Below, in pieces: positions 16,590 through 27,288 of a stretch of 34,683 nucleotides of DNA. Position 1 is the stretch's first letter. Each line of letters starts with the position of its first letter. This DNA is from Thiorhodospira sibirica ATCC 700588 (GTDB lineage: Bacteria > Pseudomonadota > Gammaproteobacteria > Ectothiorhodospirales > Ectothiorhodospiraceae). The position numbers and the translations under genes were made by a program. The notes under the pieces are model-generated. The model was not told the DNA's origin and ran no database searches. It saw nothing but the letters and a program-made list of their open reading frames with translations. The stretch lies in contig NZ_MU255056.1 in the NCBI RefSeq assembly GCF_000227725.2, forward strand, positions 717,242-751,924, in the 5' to 3' direction.

Positions 16590-17616
16590 ACTCCGCTCGC
16601 GGGGTGTCTGATCCGGTCAAGGACTGAGGCGCAAAATATTTCTGCCGGATCTGCTGTTCAATCTCCTGCGCAAGCTCCGGCTTTTCCTTCAGAAACTGGC
16701 GCGCATTGTCTTTGCCCTGACCGATGCGCTCACCTTGGTAGCTGTACCACGAGCCGGATTTATCAATCAGGCCGTCTTTTACGCCAATATCAATGAGTTC
16801 ACCCAAACGCGAGATCCCCTCGCCATAGAGAATCTCAAAGGTGGCTTCCTTGAAGGGGGGTGCCATCTTGTTCTTGATGACCTTCACCCGCGTGTCATTG
16901 CCAATGACCTCATCGCCTTTTTTGATCGAGCCGATGCGGCGGATATCCAGGCGCACCGAGGCATAAAATTTCAGCGCATTGCCCCCGGTGGTGGTTTCCG
17001 GCGAACCAAACATCACCCCGATTTTCATGCGAATCTGATTGATGAAGATCACTAACGTATTGGAGCGCTGGATATTGGCGGTGAGCTTGCGCAGCGCCTG
17101 TGACATCAGACGTGCCTGCAAACCGACATGGGTATCGCCCATCTCGCCCTCAATTTCTGCCTTGGGTGTCAACGCCGCGACGGAATCGATCACCACGATA
17201 TCCACCCCGCCAGAACGCACCAGCATATCGGCAATTTCCAGCGCCTGCTCGCCGGTGTCCGGTTGCGACACCAACAGCTCGTCAATATCCACACCAATCC
17301 GGCGGGCATAGCCCGGATCCAGGGCATGTTCAGCATCAATAAAAGCGGCAGTCCCGCCGGCGCGCTGTGCCTGGGCAATCACTTGCAAGGTCAGCGTAGT
17401 TTTCCCCGAGGACTCCGGGCCAAAGATCTCAACGACGCGCCCCTTGGGTAAACCACCGATACCCAGGGCAATATCCAAGGCCAGCGAGCCGGTGGAAATG
17501 GCCTCAATATCGCGCACGGCGGCCCCACCCCCCATGCGAATCACCGCGCCCTTGCCAAACTGGCGTTCGATCTGGGTTAATGCCGCCGATAATTGTTTCT
17601 TACGATCTTCATCCAT
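16558..17616 (-). CDS. recA: Recombinase A
   Basis: RecA polymerises on single-stranded DNA, catalyses strand exchange and triggers LexA self-cleavage. At 352 residues it is full length. [10 protein letters not shown] is the Walker A motif, [21 protein letters not shown] carries the Walker B and loop L1 region, and [24 protein letters not shown] is loop L2. The family N-terminus starts [17 protein letters not shown]. No canonical CTG-N10-CAG LexA box is visible in the 131 bases before it. Confidence 0.98.
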   Translation of the reverse strand: MDEDRKKQLSAALTQIERQFGKGAVIRMGGGAAVRDIEAISTGSLALDIALGIGGLPKGRVVEIFGPESSGKTTLTLQVIAQAQRAGGTAAFIDAEHALDPGYARRIGVDIDELLVSQPDTGEQALEIADMLVRSGGVDIVVIDSVAALTPKAEIEGEMGDTHVGLQARLMSQALRKLTANIQRSNTLVIFINQIRMKIGVMFGSPETTTGGNALKFYASVRLDIRRIGSIKKGDEVIGNDTRVKVIKNKMAPPFKEATFEILYGEGISRLGELIDIGVKDGLIDKSGSWYSYQGERIGQGKDNARQFLKEKPELAQEIEQQIRQKYFAPQSLTGSDTPRAEFDSVSTPAAP

Positions 17617-17706
17617 GCCCGAACCTCTGCAATTTAAGCTGAAAGGATAAAAACAGCCTTAATAGGCAGGAATTGTCACATATTTTAACCGGGTGTGTCA
17701 GCAGGA

Positions 17707-17736
17707 TTTATATTGAATGGGTCACACTCAAGGCAA
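17707..17736 (-). promoter_or_regulatory. Possible recA promoter
   Basis: On the minus strand TTGCCT (17736-17731) and TATAAA (17712-17707) are 18 bases apart, about 90 bases before the recA start. This resembles a sigma-70 promoter. The -35 box matches only partly, so the call is tentative. Confidence 0.35.
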
Positions 17737-17747
17737 AAAACCGGCCA

Positions 17748-18266
17748 TCAGCACGATGCTGTGCCGCCGTTGGCGTCGCTGATGCAGCGAATCAGCGCCC
17801 TCAGGGCAAAGTGTGCCGCCTGGGCACGGATACGCTCTCGGCTGCCGTGAAACTGCTGTGTGCAGGTGTGCGTCTTTGCCGTACGCAAGGCCCAGGCAAA
17901 ACAGACCGTGCCGACCGGTTTGTCCGGTGTTCCACCGCTCGGCCCGGCAATCCCGGTAATCGCCAATGCCAGATCGGCAGCACTCTGCGCCAAGGCTCCT
18001 TGCGCCATCGCCTGGGCCACCGGCTCACTCACCGCCCCGTGCCTTTGCAGCAGGCTTTCGGCCACCCCGAGCAATTGCATTTTGGCGGCATTGCTGTAGG
18101 TGACAAATCCGCATTCAAACCACATCGAAGCGCCAGGAATCGCGGTGAGTGTTGCCGAAACCAGGCCGCCGGTACACGATTCTGCGGTGGCCAGGTGCAG
18201 CCCCCGGGTGGCCAGACACTCGCCCAATTGCAGCGCCTGCGCGTGTAGCTCAGGGAGCGGTGACAT
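17748..18266 (-). CDS. pncC: Nicotinamide-nucleotide amidase (CinA C-terminal domain)
   Basis: PncC deamidates nicotinamide mononucleotide in pyridine nucleotide recycling. The 172 residues correspond to the stand-alone CinA C-terminal domain: LATAESCTGGLVSATLTAIPG with the catalytic serine, FVTYSNAAKMQLLGV, AVSEPVAQAMAQGAL, and ALAITGIAGPSGGTPDKPVGT. It starts on the last base of the pilZ stop codon (TGATG), so translation is likely coupled. Placement just before recA is common in proteobacteria. Confidence 0.93.
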   Translation of the reverse strand: MSPLPELHAQALQLGECLATRGLHLATAESCTGGLVSATLTAIPGASMWFECGFVTYSNAAKMQLLGVAESLLQRHGAVSEPVAQAMAQGALAQSAADLALAITGIAGPSGGTPDKPVGTVCFAWALRTAKTHTCTQQFHGSRERIRAQAAHFALRALIRCISDANGGTASC

Positions 18267-18562
18267 CAGCGCAGCATCTGACAGATACGCGCCGCCATGA
18301 CAAAGCCATCATTTTCCGGCGTAACCCGCAAAACCTCCACCTCGGCATCCAATGGTGAGACCAGGGTTTTATCCGGCGCCACCAGAACCCGCAGACGGGC
18401 GCCAGGGGCAAAGGCGTGTGTGCAATAAAAAGAGACGCCCTCGGCGCTGAGATTGCGCCCCATCGCAGCGTGATGCAAGCCTGTGCTCATTTCGGTGACT
18501 TCAATGGGCCAGTTAAACTGCATCCGGTAGAAATCACGACGGTCTTCGTAATCGATATTCAT
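18266..18562 (-). CDS. PilZ-domain protein, likely c-di-GMP receptor
   Basis: The 98-residue protein is a single PilZ domain. It has RRDFYR near residue 8, which fits RxxxR, and NLSAEGVSF near residue 38, which fits D/N-x-S-x-x-G. These two motifs bind cyclic di-GMP. It sits between corC and pncC, overlapping both by a few bases, an unusual place for a second-messenger receptor in a run otherwise devoted to RNA and membrane housekeeping. Confidence 0.85.
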   Translation of the reverse strand: MNIDYEDRRDFYRMQFNWPIEVTEMSTGLHHAAMGRNLSAEGVSFYCTHAFAPGARLRVLVAPDKTLVSPLDAEVEVLRVTPENDGFVMAARICQMLR

Positions 18563-19410
18563 GCAGGGTTTTCCCGGTGGCGTATTTCCAGCAGATGAAC
18601 ACGGCGATTATCCGCACGCAGAATGTGCACCCGAAACTGGTCGATCTCCAGTTCTTCGCCGCGTTTGGGAACATGACCAAAGCGATTGACCACAAACCCG
18701 CCGATGGTATCAAACTCATCTTCGTTGTAACTGGTCTGAAAATAGGCATTGAATTCATCCATCGGGGTCAATGCCTTGACCGTATAGCGCCCATTGGCAT
18801 GGGGCATGATCTGGCTGAGGTAATCCACAATATCATGCTCATCGTCAATCTCACCGACGATTTGCTCCAGAACATCCTCAATGGTCACCAGTCCGGCTAC
18901 GCCGCTATACTCATCGACCACAATCGCCATGTGGTTGCGGCTGTTGCGAAACTCGCGCAACAGCACATTCAGGCGTTTGCTCTCCGGCACAAACACCGGC
19001 GGGCGCAGCACCTCTTGCATCATAAAAGGCTCATCACAATCCGGCGCGAGATAGCGCAATAAGTCCTTGGCCAGCAAAATACCCACCACCTCGTCGCGAT
19101 CCTCGCCGATCACCGGAAAACGCGAATGGGCCGATTCGATCAAGGTCGGCAGAATATCCATCAGCGTGGCATCGCGGCGCACCACATCCATCTGCGCGCG
19201 CGGAATCATGATGTCACGCACCTGCATCTCGGCCACCTGCAAGACGCCTTCAATCATCCCCAACGCATCAAAATCCAGGAGTTTGCGCTGGTTGGCATTG
19301 CGCAAAAGCTCGATGAGCTGGGATCGGTCACGCGGTTCGCCGGTTAACGCATGGCTTAAGCGCTCCAGCCAGCTACGTAAGGGAGGTTCACTGCCAGATT
19401 GTTCATTCAT
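18559..19410 (-). CDS. corC: CorC/HlyC-family CBS-domain protein
   Basis: The frame is open upstream, but MNEQSGSEPPLRSWLERLSHA at 19410 is the family N-terminus and overlaps the ybeY stop by 8 bases, giving 283 residues. Two CBS motifs (VRDIMIPRAQMDVV and the region around LLRYLAPDCDEPFMM) precede a C-terminal CorC_HlyC transporter-associated domain (FQTSYNEDEFDTIGGFVV, then HVPKRGEELEIDQFRVHIL). Family members are linked to magnesium and cobalt homeostasis. No membrane segment is present, as in E. coli CorC. An lnt gene, the usual next gene, is absent here. Confidence 0.93.
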   Translation of the reverse strand: MNEQSGSEPPLRSWLERLSHALTGEPRDRSQLIELLRNANQRKLLDFDALGMIEGVLQVAEMQVRDIMIPRAQMDVVRRDATLMDILPTLIESAHSRFPVIGEDRDEVVGILLAKDLLRYLAPDCDEPFMMQEVLRPPVFVPESKRLNVLLREFRNSRNHMAIVVDEYSGVAGLVTIEDVLEQIVGEIDDEHDIVDYLSQIMPHANGRYTVKALTPMDEFNAYFQTSYNEDEFDTIGGFVVNRFGHVPKRGEELEIDQFRVHILRADNRRVHLLEIRHRENPA

Positions 19411-19867
19411 AAGGGTTAGAGTATGCCAGCTGGTTGAGAATCCGGGTTTCCAAGGCTTCCATGACGGTGGCCTCGTGATCAGTGAGATGATCATGGCCCC
19501 GCAAATGCAATACGCCATGCACGACCATGTGCGCGCAATGGGCACGCACGCTTTTACCCTGGGTCTGCGCCTCACTTATCACCACCGGGGCGCAGATGAG
19601 AATATCCCCTAAGTAAGTCAGGTGTTGATCGTAGGGGGCGTGCAACACAAAAGACAGCACATTGGTCGGGCCTGATTTGCCGCGATACTGCTGGTTGAGC
19701 AGCGCACTCTCTGGCGCATCCAGCAGGCGGATCAGCAGCGCCGAGGGGGGCATATCCTCCAGCGCCGCTGTCGCGATGCGGCGCAAGGTCTGCGCCGCAG
19801 GCAGGCCGCGCCGCGCACAGGCATATTGTATCGTGATGTGATGCGGGGAAAGTTCAGGCCTTGCCAT
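19403..19867 (-). CDS. ybeY: Endoribonuclease YbeY
   Basis: YbeY is a metal-dependent RNase needed for 16S rRNA 3'-end maturation and ribosome quality control. The start at 19867 (MARPELSPHHITIQYACARRG) overlaps phoH by 14 bases and gives 154 residues; the longer frame adds a non-family stretch. GKSGPTNVLSFVL lies in the core, and HMVVHGVLHLRGHDH supplies the three zinc-binding histidines. Confidence 0.96.
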   Translation of the reverse strand: MARPELSPHHITIQYACARRGLPAAQTLRRIATAALEDMPPSALLIRLLDAPESALLNQQYRGKSGPTNVLSFVLHAPYDQHLTYLGDILICAPVVISEAQTQGKSVRAHCAHMVVHGVLHLRGHDHLTDHEATVMEALETRILNQLAYSNPYE

Positions 19868-20849
19868 CAGCTTCGTAGGCCTCGATGATCCGTTGCACCA
19901 AGGGATGGCGCACCACATCGCGTGAGGTAAAAAAGGTAAAACTGACCCCATCGACGGCATTGAGCACCTTGATCACATGCCGCAATCCCGATTGGCGGTG
20001 TGAGGGCAGGTCCGTCTGCGTGACATCGCCATTGACCACGGCGGTAGAACCAAAGCCGATGCGGGTTAAAAACATCTTCATCTGATCGACCGTAGTATTT
20101 TGCGCCTCATCAAGAATCACAAAGGCATCATTCAAGGTGCGCCCCCGCATATAGGCCAAGGGCGCGACCTCAATCACCTGCCGCTCAATCAGTTTGCCGA
20201 CCTTCTCAAAGCCCAGCATCTCATAGAGCGCGTCATACATCGGGCGCAGATAGGGGTCGATTTTTTGCGCCAGATCCCCCGGCAAAAAGCCCAGCCGCTC
20301 ACCCGCTTCCACGGCCGGGCGCACCAATAATAAACGCCGTACCCGCTCGCTTTCCAGCGCCTCGCAGGCTGCCGCCACCGCCAGATAGGTTTTGCCCGTA
20401 CCCGCCGGGCCAATGCCAAAATTTAAATCATGGGTGCGGATGTTATGCAAATAGCGATTTTGATTATGACCCCGGCCCCGGATCACGCCATAACGCAATT
20501 TCAGCACCGCTTCATCAGGGAGGGTATCGCCCGTTGGACCACTGAGCAGGCGCTCAACATGGGCGGTTTGCAGATGCAAATGCACCCGCTGCGGGGTCAG
20601 GCTTTCGGTAGCCGTGATGCGGTAAAGATCCTGCAACACCTCATGCGCGGCGTGTACCGTCGACGCCTCGCCGATCACATCAAACCGGTTGCCACGATGG
20701 TTGATTTCCACACCGAGGCGCTGTTCCAGTAGGCGCAAATGTTGGTCAAACTGGCCACACAGACTGGCCAGGCGTTGATTATCCACCGGCTCCAGAGAAA
20801 GCGGCACCGTCAGCGGATGGGGGCTATCAGAATGAGGAATGTCTATCAA
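19854..20849 (-). CDS. ybeZ: PhoH-like ATPase (YbeZ)
   Basis: The 331-residue protein has a short N-terminal nucleic-acid-binding region and a P-loop domain with Walker A GPAGTGKTYLA and Walker B AFVILDEAQNTTVDQ. It is the usual partner of YbeY in rRNA processing and has helicase-like ATPase activity in characterised relatives. Order miaB-ybeZ-ybeY-corC is classical. It starts 42 bases after the miaB stop. Confidence 0.95.
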   Translation of the reverse strand: MIDIPHSDSPHPLTVPLSLEPVDNQRLASLCGQFDQHLRLLEQRLGVEINHRGNRFDVIGEASTVHAAHEVLQDLYRITATESLTPQRVHLHLQTAHVERLLSGPTGDTLPDEAVLKLRYGVIRGRGHNQNRYLHNIRTHDLNFGIGPAGTGKTYLAVAAACEALESERVRRLLLVRPAVEAGERLGFLPGDLAQKIDPYLRPMYDALYEMLGFEKVGKLIERQVIEVAPLAYMRGRTLNDAFVILDEAQNTTVDQMKMFLTRIGFGSTAVVNGDVTQTDLPSHRQSGLRHVIKVLNAVDGVSFTFFTSRDVVRHPLVQRIIEAYEADGKA

Positions 20850-20890
20850 AATACCTAAAACCTGCCGTCAATAATGACATCATCTTGGGG

Positions 20891-22210
20891 TTAAACGAGT
20901 TCACCGCGCAGGGTGTTCGTCAAGGCGTCGGTGATCCGCACCGCCACCGTCTGCCCGATCCGCGCAGACGCCGCGGGGAAGTTAATCACGCGGTTTTGGC
21001 TGGAGCGCCCGGTGAGCCACTGCGGATCTTTTTTGGAAGGCCCTTCGACCAGCACCTGCACCACCTGCCCCAGCATGGCCTCACTGTGTGCCTGCACCCG
21101 CGCATTGAGCAGGCTTTGCAGACGCATCAAGCGCGTCTTTTTTTCCGCCAGCGTAACCGCATCGGCCAGCATTGCCGCCGGTGTTCCCGGGCGCCGACTG
21201 TAGACAAAACTGAAGGATTGATCAAAATCCACATCCTCAATCAGACGCAGGGTCGCGGCAAAATCCTCCTCCGTCTCTCCCGGAAAGCCTACAATAAAGT
21301 CAGAGGAAATCAAGATATCCGGACGCGCCTGGCGCAATTTGCGCACCAGCGATTTATATTCCAGGGCAGTATGGCCGCGCTTCATCGCCGCCAGAATGCG
21401 ATCCGAACCGCTTTGCACCGGCAAATGCACATGACTAGCCAGCGCCGGAATCTCAGCAAAAGCCTCAATCAGGCTGGGGGAAAAATCCAGCGGATGCGAG
21501 GTGGTAAAGCGAATGCGCTCAATGCCCGCAATCTGGGACACAAAATACATCAACAGTGCCAGATCGCCCGTCCCGCCATCATCCATTAACCCCTCGTAGG
21601 CATTGACATTCTGCCCCAGCAGCGTCACCTCGCGCACACCTTGCGCGGCCAAGGCGCTGATTTCACGCAAGATATCCTCACAGGGACGGCTGACCTCCGC
21701 GCCACGCGTATAAGGCACCACGCAATAGGCGCAATATTTACTGCATCCCTCCATCACCGACACAAAGGCCACCGGCCCCTCGGCACGCGGCGGCGGCAAG
21801 TGGTCGAATTTTTCAATCTCGGGAAAAGAGACATCCATCTGCGTAGCGCCCTGGATGCGCGCCGCGCTCAACATCTGCGGCAGACGGTGCAGGGTCTGCG
21901 GGCCAAAAATCACATCCACAAACGGTGCCCGCGCCCGCAGCGCCTCACCTTCCTGACTGGCCACACAGCCGCCCACGCCAATCAACACCTCCGGTCGGCG
22001 CTGCTTGAGCTGACGCCAACGCCCTAATTGAGAAAAAACCTTCTCCTGGGCTTTTTCGCGTACCGAGCAGGTATTGAGCAACAACACATCCGCCAGCAGG
22101 GGATCATCCGTCGGCTGCATCTGCGCATCCGTCATTAACACATCGCAAATCTTGCCAGAGTCATACTCATTCATCTGACAACCGTGCGTTTGAATAAAAA
22201 AGCGTTGCAT
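20891..22210 (-). CDS. miaB: tRNA-2-methylthio-N6-dimethylallyladenosine synthase
   Basis: MiaB is a radical-SAM methylthiotransferase acting on A37 of tRNAs. It is 439 residues. The N-terminal UPF0004 domain begins [18 protein letters not shown] and carries three cluster-binding cysteines ([24 protein letters not shown]). The radical-SAM motif is [20 protein letters not shown] domain ends the protein ([19 protein letters not shown]). It heads the long minus-strand run and is divergent from mdh. Confidence 0.97.
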   Translation of the reverse strand: MQRFFIQTHGCQMNEYDSGKICDVLMTDAQMQPTDDPLLADVLLLNTCSVREKAQEKVFSQLGRWRQLKQRRPEVLIGVGGCVASQEGEALRARAPFVDVIFGPQTLHRLPQMLSAARIQGATQMDVSFPEIEKFDHLPPPRAEGPVAFVSVMEGCSKYCAYCVVPYTRGAEVSRPCEDILREISALAAQGVREVTLLGQNVNAYEGLMDDGGTGDLALLMYFVSQIAGIERIRFTTSHPLDFSPSLIEAFAEIPALASHVHLPVQSGSDRILAAMKRGHTALEYKSLVRKLRQARPDILISSDFIVGFPGETEEDFAATLRLIEDVDFDQSFSFVYSRRPGTPAAMLADAVTLAEKKTRLMRLQSLLNARVQAHSEAMLGQVVQVLVEGPSKKDPQWLTGRSSQNRVINFPAASARIGQTVAVRITDALTNTLRGELV

Positions 22211-22607
22211 AAGACCGTTTCGTATGAATCCTGAAAAAAGAAAAAGTAGCGCCTAAACGGCGGGATTTGCAAAATGTGTGGCTGCTATGTACCCACAAAA
22301 AGAGCAATGCGTAAGTCGGGAGCCATCTCATCAGATTGCCCGCCAAAATCCCCGGATATCCAAAGCACTGGCCGCGTATCTTACCAATCACCAGCGCCCC
22401 ATGTCACAAATTCTGCGCCAGCGCGGCGCGGCTGTGAGATTTTCCGCTGCTCGGGTGATCGGTGGCCAGCGGAAATGGTGTAAACACGCCGCTCCCCTAC
22501 CCCCAATGGGCGGCTTGGGCTAAAATCGCGCATTCAAACCCGCCATTCACCCCACTAAATAAGGAGGAGCGCATGTCCTGATTGGGCATGGCGTTAAATA
22601 CTTTTTG
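22211..22607. other. Intergenic region between divergent miaB and mdh
   Basis: I see no full gene in these 397 bases. A 9-bp dyad TTTCCGCTG/CAGCGGAAA (22441-22449 and 22467-22475, 17-base loop) could be an operator or RNA hairpin. TAAAAT at 22521-22526 is a possible -10 for mdh without a clear -35. Promoters for both flanking genes should be here. The last 36 bases hold two mini reading frames listed separately. Confidence 0.5.
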
Positions 22608-22608
22608 A
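22573..22608 (+). promoter_or_regulatory. Two tiny upstream reading frames before mdh
   Basis: A strong AAGGAGGA site precedes not mdh but ATG-TCC-TGA (22573-22581), a two-codon frame. A second frame, MALNTF (22588-22608), ends in TGA that overlaps the mdh ATG by one base (TGATG). Both frames are in phase with each other but not with mdh. The layout would allow translational coupling onto the weakly signalled mdh start. Their function is inferred. Confidence 0.45.
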
Positions 22609-23585
22609 TGAAAACACCTGTACGCGTTACTGTCACCGGCGCCGCCGGACAAATCAGCTATTCCTTGTTATTTCGCATTGCCGCTGGCGACATGCTGGGC
22701 AAAGACCAGCCGGTAATTTTGCAACTTCTGGAAATCACCCCGGCGCTGGAGGCCCTTAAAGGGGTGGCGATGGAGCTCAATGATTGCGCATTCCCGCTGC
22801 TGGCTGGGATCGTGCAGACCGATGACCCGATGGTGGCCTTCAAGGATGCGCAATACGCCTTGTTGGTGGGTGCGCGCCCACGCGGCCCTGGTATGGAACG
22901 CAAAGACCTGCTGGAAGCCAATGCAGCGATTTTTTCCACCCAGGGTAAGGCCATCAATGCGGTGGCTAGCCGCGATATCAAGGTCTTGGTGGTGGGTAAT
23001 CCGGCCAATACCAATGCCCTGATTGCCCAGCGCAATGCCCCAGACATTAATCCACGCCAATTCACCGCGATGACCCGCCTGGATCATAACCGCGCCATTG
23101 CCCAATTAGCCGAAAAAACCGGAGCCACGGTCAATGATGTCAGCCAGATGGTGATTTGGGGCAACCATTCCTCAACCCAGTATCCTGATTTGCATCATAC
23201 CCAGGTTGGTTCACGTCCGGCGCTTGAGCTGGTTGATCAAGCCTGGTATGAAGGCACCTACATCCCGGAAGTGCAGCAGCGCGGTGCCGCCATCATCAAG
23301 GCACGCGGTGCCTCATCGGCCGCCTCCGCCGCCTCTGCCGCCATTGACCACATGCGCGACTGGGCCGCAGGTACCGGTTCATCCTGGGTTTCTATGGCGG
23401 TGTACAGCGACGGCGCCTATGGCGTGCAAGAAGGATTGATCTATTCTTTCCCATGCACCTGTCAGGGCAGTGACTGGAAAATCATCCAGGGTCTGGACAT
23501 CAATGAATTTTCCCGCGCCCGGATGCAGGCCACAGAACAAGAGCTGGCCGAAGAGCGCGATGCCGTGAAGCATCTCCTGCCTTAA
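22608..23585 (+). CDS. mdh: NAD-dependent malate dehydrogenase
   Basis: The enzyme interconverts malate and oxaloacetate in the citric acid cycle. The 325-residue protein has the group I bacterial/cytosolic-type sequence: [19 protein letters not shown] (Rossmann loop), [18 protein letters not shown] with the substrate arginine, [12 protein letters not shown], and the catalytic histidine in [14 protein letters not shown] 22608 is preferred over TTG 22605. No good ribosome site directly precedes it; the strong one serves an upstream mini-frame. Confidence 0.96.
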   Translation: MKTPVRVTVTGAAGQISYSLLFRIAAGDMLGKDQPVILQLLEITPALEALKGVAMELNDCAFPLLAGIVQTDDPMVAFKDAQYALLVGARPRGPGMERKDLLEANAAIFSTQGKAINAVASRDIKVLVVGNPANTNALIAQRNAPDINPRQFTAMTRLDHNRAIAQLAEKTGATVNDVSQMVIWGNHSSTQYPDLHHTQVGSRPALELVDQAWYEGTYIPEVQQRGAAIIKARGASSAASAASAAIDHMRDWAAGTGSSWVSMAVYSDGAYGVQEGLIYSFPCTCQGSDWKIIQGLDINEFSRARMQATEQELAEERDAVKHLLP

Positions 23586-23702
23586 AACGCTTACCGCACG
23601 CCACAGCCTGGCGCCGCCTGCACAGCAGGCGATGCCAGTGCTGCCCAAGCCTGATAACCCTCCTCACGCAAACAAACTGCCAATTTACGCCGATTTATTT
23701 GT

Positions 23703-24056
23703 TTATTGGCGGTGTTCGACCGTGACCGTGGTGTAGATGCCACCGCGCACATTAAAGATGGCGCTTAGGCGCATAAAGCGAGGTTGCAACAGGGTAACAA
23801 GGTCTTCGAGGATGCGGTTGGTGATGGCCTCATGAAAAGCCCCCTGATCGCGGAATGACCAAACATACAGCTTGAGCGATTTAAGCTCTACACACAGCGC
23901 ATCGGGAATATAGGAAAGCTCCAGCGTGGCAAAATCGGGCTGGCCCGTCTTGGGACACAGGCAGGTAAACTCGGGGATGCGCATTTCAATGGTGTAATCG
24001 CGCTCGGGTGCCGGATTGGGGAAGGTTTCTAAAACAGCGGTTGAAGATGCGGACAT
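23703..24056 (-). CDS. queF: NADPH-dependent preQ0 reductase
   Basis: QueF reduces the nitrile of 7-cyano-7-deazaguanine to preQ1 on the queuosine tRNA pathway. The 117-residue length is the short, single-domain type. [13 protein letters not shown] contains the catalytic cysteine and downstream Asp, and [20 protein letters not shown] is the QueF substrate/cofactor motif. It is transcribed against mdh, alone on this strand. No other queuosine gene is in the window. Confidence 0.95.
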   Translation of the reverse strand: MSASSTAVLETFPNPAPERDYTIEMRIPEFTCLCPKTGQPDFATLELSYIPDALCVELKSLKLYVWSFRDQGAFHEAITNRILEDLVTLLQPRFMRLSAIFNVRGGIYTTVTVEHRQ

Positions 24057-24361
24057 GGGATCATCTGCTCAAATGCAGGCATTGTACGGGTTAGCCAGAA
24101 AACATCAAGCCGCACCCCACCCTCAACACCCAGCCGTTCCAGATTTGCCCTGCGCTTTGTCGCATGCGCTGCCGTGGTGGCTGCGTCGCTTCCAGTACAG
24201 CAGCTCAATGTTGGTCAAATCATTGTTTTATATTCAAGATCTGCGGAAATTTCTGGCGCATGAGCACCTTGCTTTTTCGGAAGTCCGCTGTCGATACAGC
24301 GGGGCGTATTGAAATATGCTAGGCTTTGGCGGTTTAAGCCATGTGAGAGGATTCGTGATTC
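24057..24361. other. Intergenic region between divergent queF and yajQ
   Basis: No gene is seen in these 305 bases. A 7-bp hairpin CCGCTGT/ACAGCGG (24285-24302, loop CGAT) lies 60 bases before yajQ. AT-rich sequence around 24215-24240 could hold promoter elements, but none is clear. Confidence 0.45.
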
Positions 24362-24844
24362 ATGCCGTCATTTGATGTGGTTTCTGAAGTAGATATGCAC
24401 GAGTTGCACAATGCGGTGGATCAGACCAACCGCGAAATCGACACCCGCTATGATTTCAAAGGCTCCAGCGCCCGCGTGGAGCAAAATGAGGCGGAGCTGG
24501 TGGTGTCGGGGGATTCTGAGTTTCAGATCAACCAGATTCTGGATATCCTGCACCAGCGCATCAGCAAGCGTGGGATTGATATAGCCTGTCTGGAGCCGGG
24601 CAAAATTGAAGAAGGCACAGGCAAGGCGCGCCTTGCCATTACCGTGCGCCAGGGCATCGATCAGGATCAGGCCCGCAAGCTGACCCGTCTGATCAAAGAC
24701 AGCAAGATCAAGGTGCAGGCTGCCGTACAAGGTGAAAAGCTGCGTGTCACCGGCAAAAAACGCGACGACCTGCAAGCGGTCATTGCCTTATTAAAACAAG
24801 CAGATGTCGGTCTGCCGCTGCAATTTAATAACTTCCGCGATTAA
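24362..24844 (+). CDS. yajQ: YajQ-family nucleotide-binding protein
   Basis: The 160-residue protein has the double-ferredoxin-like fold signature of YajQ/DUF520: MPSFDVVSEVDMHELHNAVD, then NREIDTRYDFKGSSARV, and the C-terminal LPLQFNNFRD. Family members bind nucleotides; in Xanthomonas a homologue binds c-di-GMP and acts with a transcription factor. A GAGAGG site precedes the ATG. A terminator follows, so it is a single-gene unit. Confidence 0.95.
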   Translation: MPSFDVVSEVDMHELHNAVDQTNREIDTRYDFKGSSARVEQNEAELVVSGDSEFQINQILDILHQRISKRGIDIACLEPGKIEEGTGKARLAITVRQGIDQDQARKLTRLIKDSKIKVQAAVQGEKLRVTGKKRDDLQAVIALLKQADVGLPLQFNNFRD

Positions 24845-24908
24845 CGCCCCACCCCTGCCGGAAACGCCACCCTCCGACCCGCCGCAACTCCGCTCAAGCC
24901 TTGCAAGG

Positions 24909-24936
24909 AATCGCCGGATTTTACCCGGCGATTTTT
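24909..24936 (+). terminator. Rho-independent terminator after yajQ
   Basis: AATCGCCGG (24909-24917) pairs with CCGGCGATT (24925-24933), followed by a T-run to 24936. It lies 65 bases after the yajQ stop and isolates groESL from yajQ. Confidence 0.9.
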
Positions 24937-25013
24937 ACATCAAGCGCGTGCTGCAAGGGTGGCAAGCCGCCACACCGCGTACCACTGCACGAGCCATGAT
25001 CCCAGGCAGGGGC

Positions 25014-25041
25014 TTGACTTCCTGATTTTTGCCATTATCAT
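25014..25041 (+). promoter_or_regulatory. Sigma-70-type promoter of groESL
   Basis: TTGACT (25014-25019) and TATCAT (25036-25041) are 16 bases apart. The -10 box abuts the CIRCE operator, so bound HrcA would block it. No sigma-32-type -35/-10 pair stands out. Confidence 0.75.
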
Positions 25042-25067
25042 TAGCACTCACTTGAGGCGAGTGCTAA
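25041..25067. promoter_or_regulatory. CIRCE operator for HrcA
   Basis: TTAGCACTC (25041-25049), a 9-base spacer and GAGTGCTAA (25059-25067) match the CIRCE consensus perfectly. HrcA binds this inverted repeat and represses groE operons until heat or misfolded protein titrates GroEL. hrcA itself is not in the window. Confidence 0.97.
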
Positions 25068-25133
25068 CAATTTCAAAAAGCCTCAATCTCCTGACCATCA
25101 ACCCAATCTGTACAACTTGAGGAGTTCACATCT

Positions 25134-25424
25134 ATGAATATCCGTCCTTTGCATGATCGTGTGATCATCAAGCGCATGGAAGAAGAGCGCACCACCCCCG
25201 GTGGCATCGTGATCCCCGATACCGCCAAAGAAAAGCCCATCAAAGGCCAGGTGCTGGCAGTCGGCAAAGGTAAGCTTCAGGAAAATGGCGATGTACGTCC
25301 ATTGGATGTGAAGGTAGGCGACAAAGTGCTGTTTGGTAAATACTCCGGCACGGAAATCAAGGTCGATGGCGAAGAGCTGCTCGTCATGCGCGAAGAAGAC
25401 ATCATGGCCGTGATTGAAGGCTGA
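25134..25424 (+). CDS. groES: Co-chaperonin GroES
   Basis: GroES caps the GroEL cage during ATP-driven protein folding. At 96 residues it is the normal size. [20 protein letters not shown] opens it, the mobile loop reads [16 protein letters not shown], and it closes with [23 protein letters not shown] ribosome site precedes the ATG. It is 48 bases upstream of groEL under one CIRCE-controlled promoter. Confidence 0.98.
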   Translation: MNIRPLHDRVIIKRMEEERTTPGGIVIPDTAKEKPIKGQVLAVGKGKLQENGDVRPLDVKVGDKVLFGKYSGTEIKVDGEELLVMREEDIMAVIEG

Positions 25425-25454
25425 TCAGCGCCTTACGCCACGCTTACCCTATAA

Positions 25455-27113
<1,659 letters not shown>

Positions 27114-27130
27114 TCGCCCAGGCACCTCTA

Positions 27131-27207
27131 CGCCAGCCGTGCTGATGCGCATACTGGCGCGGAGTTTGCCCCGCTGCGATGTGGCCGCGCTGGTGGCGAC
27201 ATCGCAG
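27131..27207. repeat. Structured groEL 3' region
   Basis: CTGCGATGT (27174-27182) and ACATCGCAG (27199-27207) form a perfect 9-bp dyad with a 16-base loop, and a shorter CGCCAG/CTGGCG dyad lies just before it. They precede the terminator and may protect the transcript end. Confidence 0.5.
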
Positions 27208-27221
27208 TCAGAACTATGCAC

Positions 27222-27258
27222 AAAGCCGACCCGCCTTCATGGGGGTCGGCTTTTTGTG
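27222..27258 (+). terminator. Rho-independent terminator after groESL
   Basis: AAAGCCGACCC (27222-27232) pairs with GGGTCGGCTTT (27243-27253), followed by TTTTTGTGTTT. It ends only about 30 bases before the next gene, leaving little room for an independent promoter there. Confidence 0.9.
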
Positions 27259-27288
27259 TTTGTGCTCACCCAAACATGGTGAGATGTG

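Noticed and set aside
17639-17656. LexA box candidate upstream of recA (CTG...CAG)
   Set aside because: The spacing between CTG and CAG is 12 bases, not 10, and the inside is not an alternating AT dyad.
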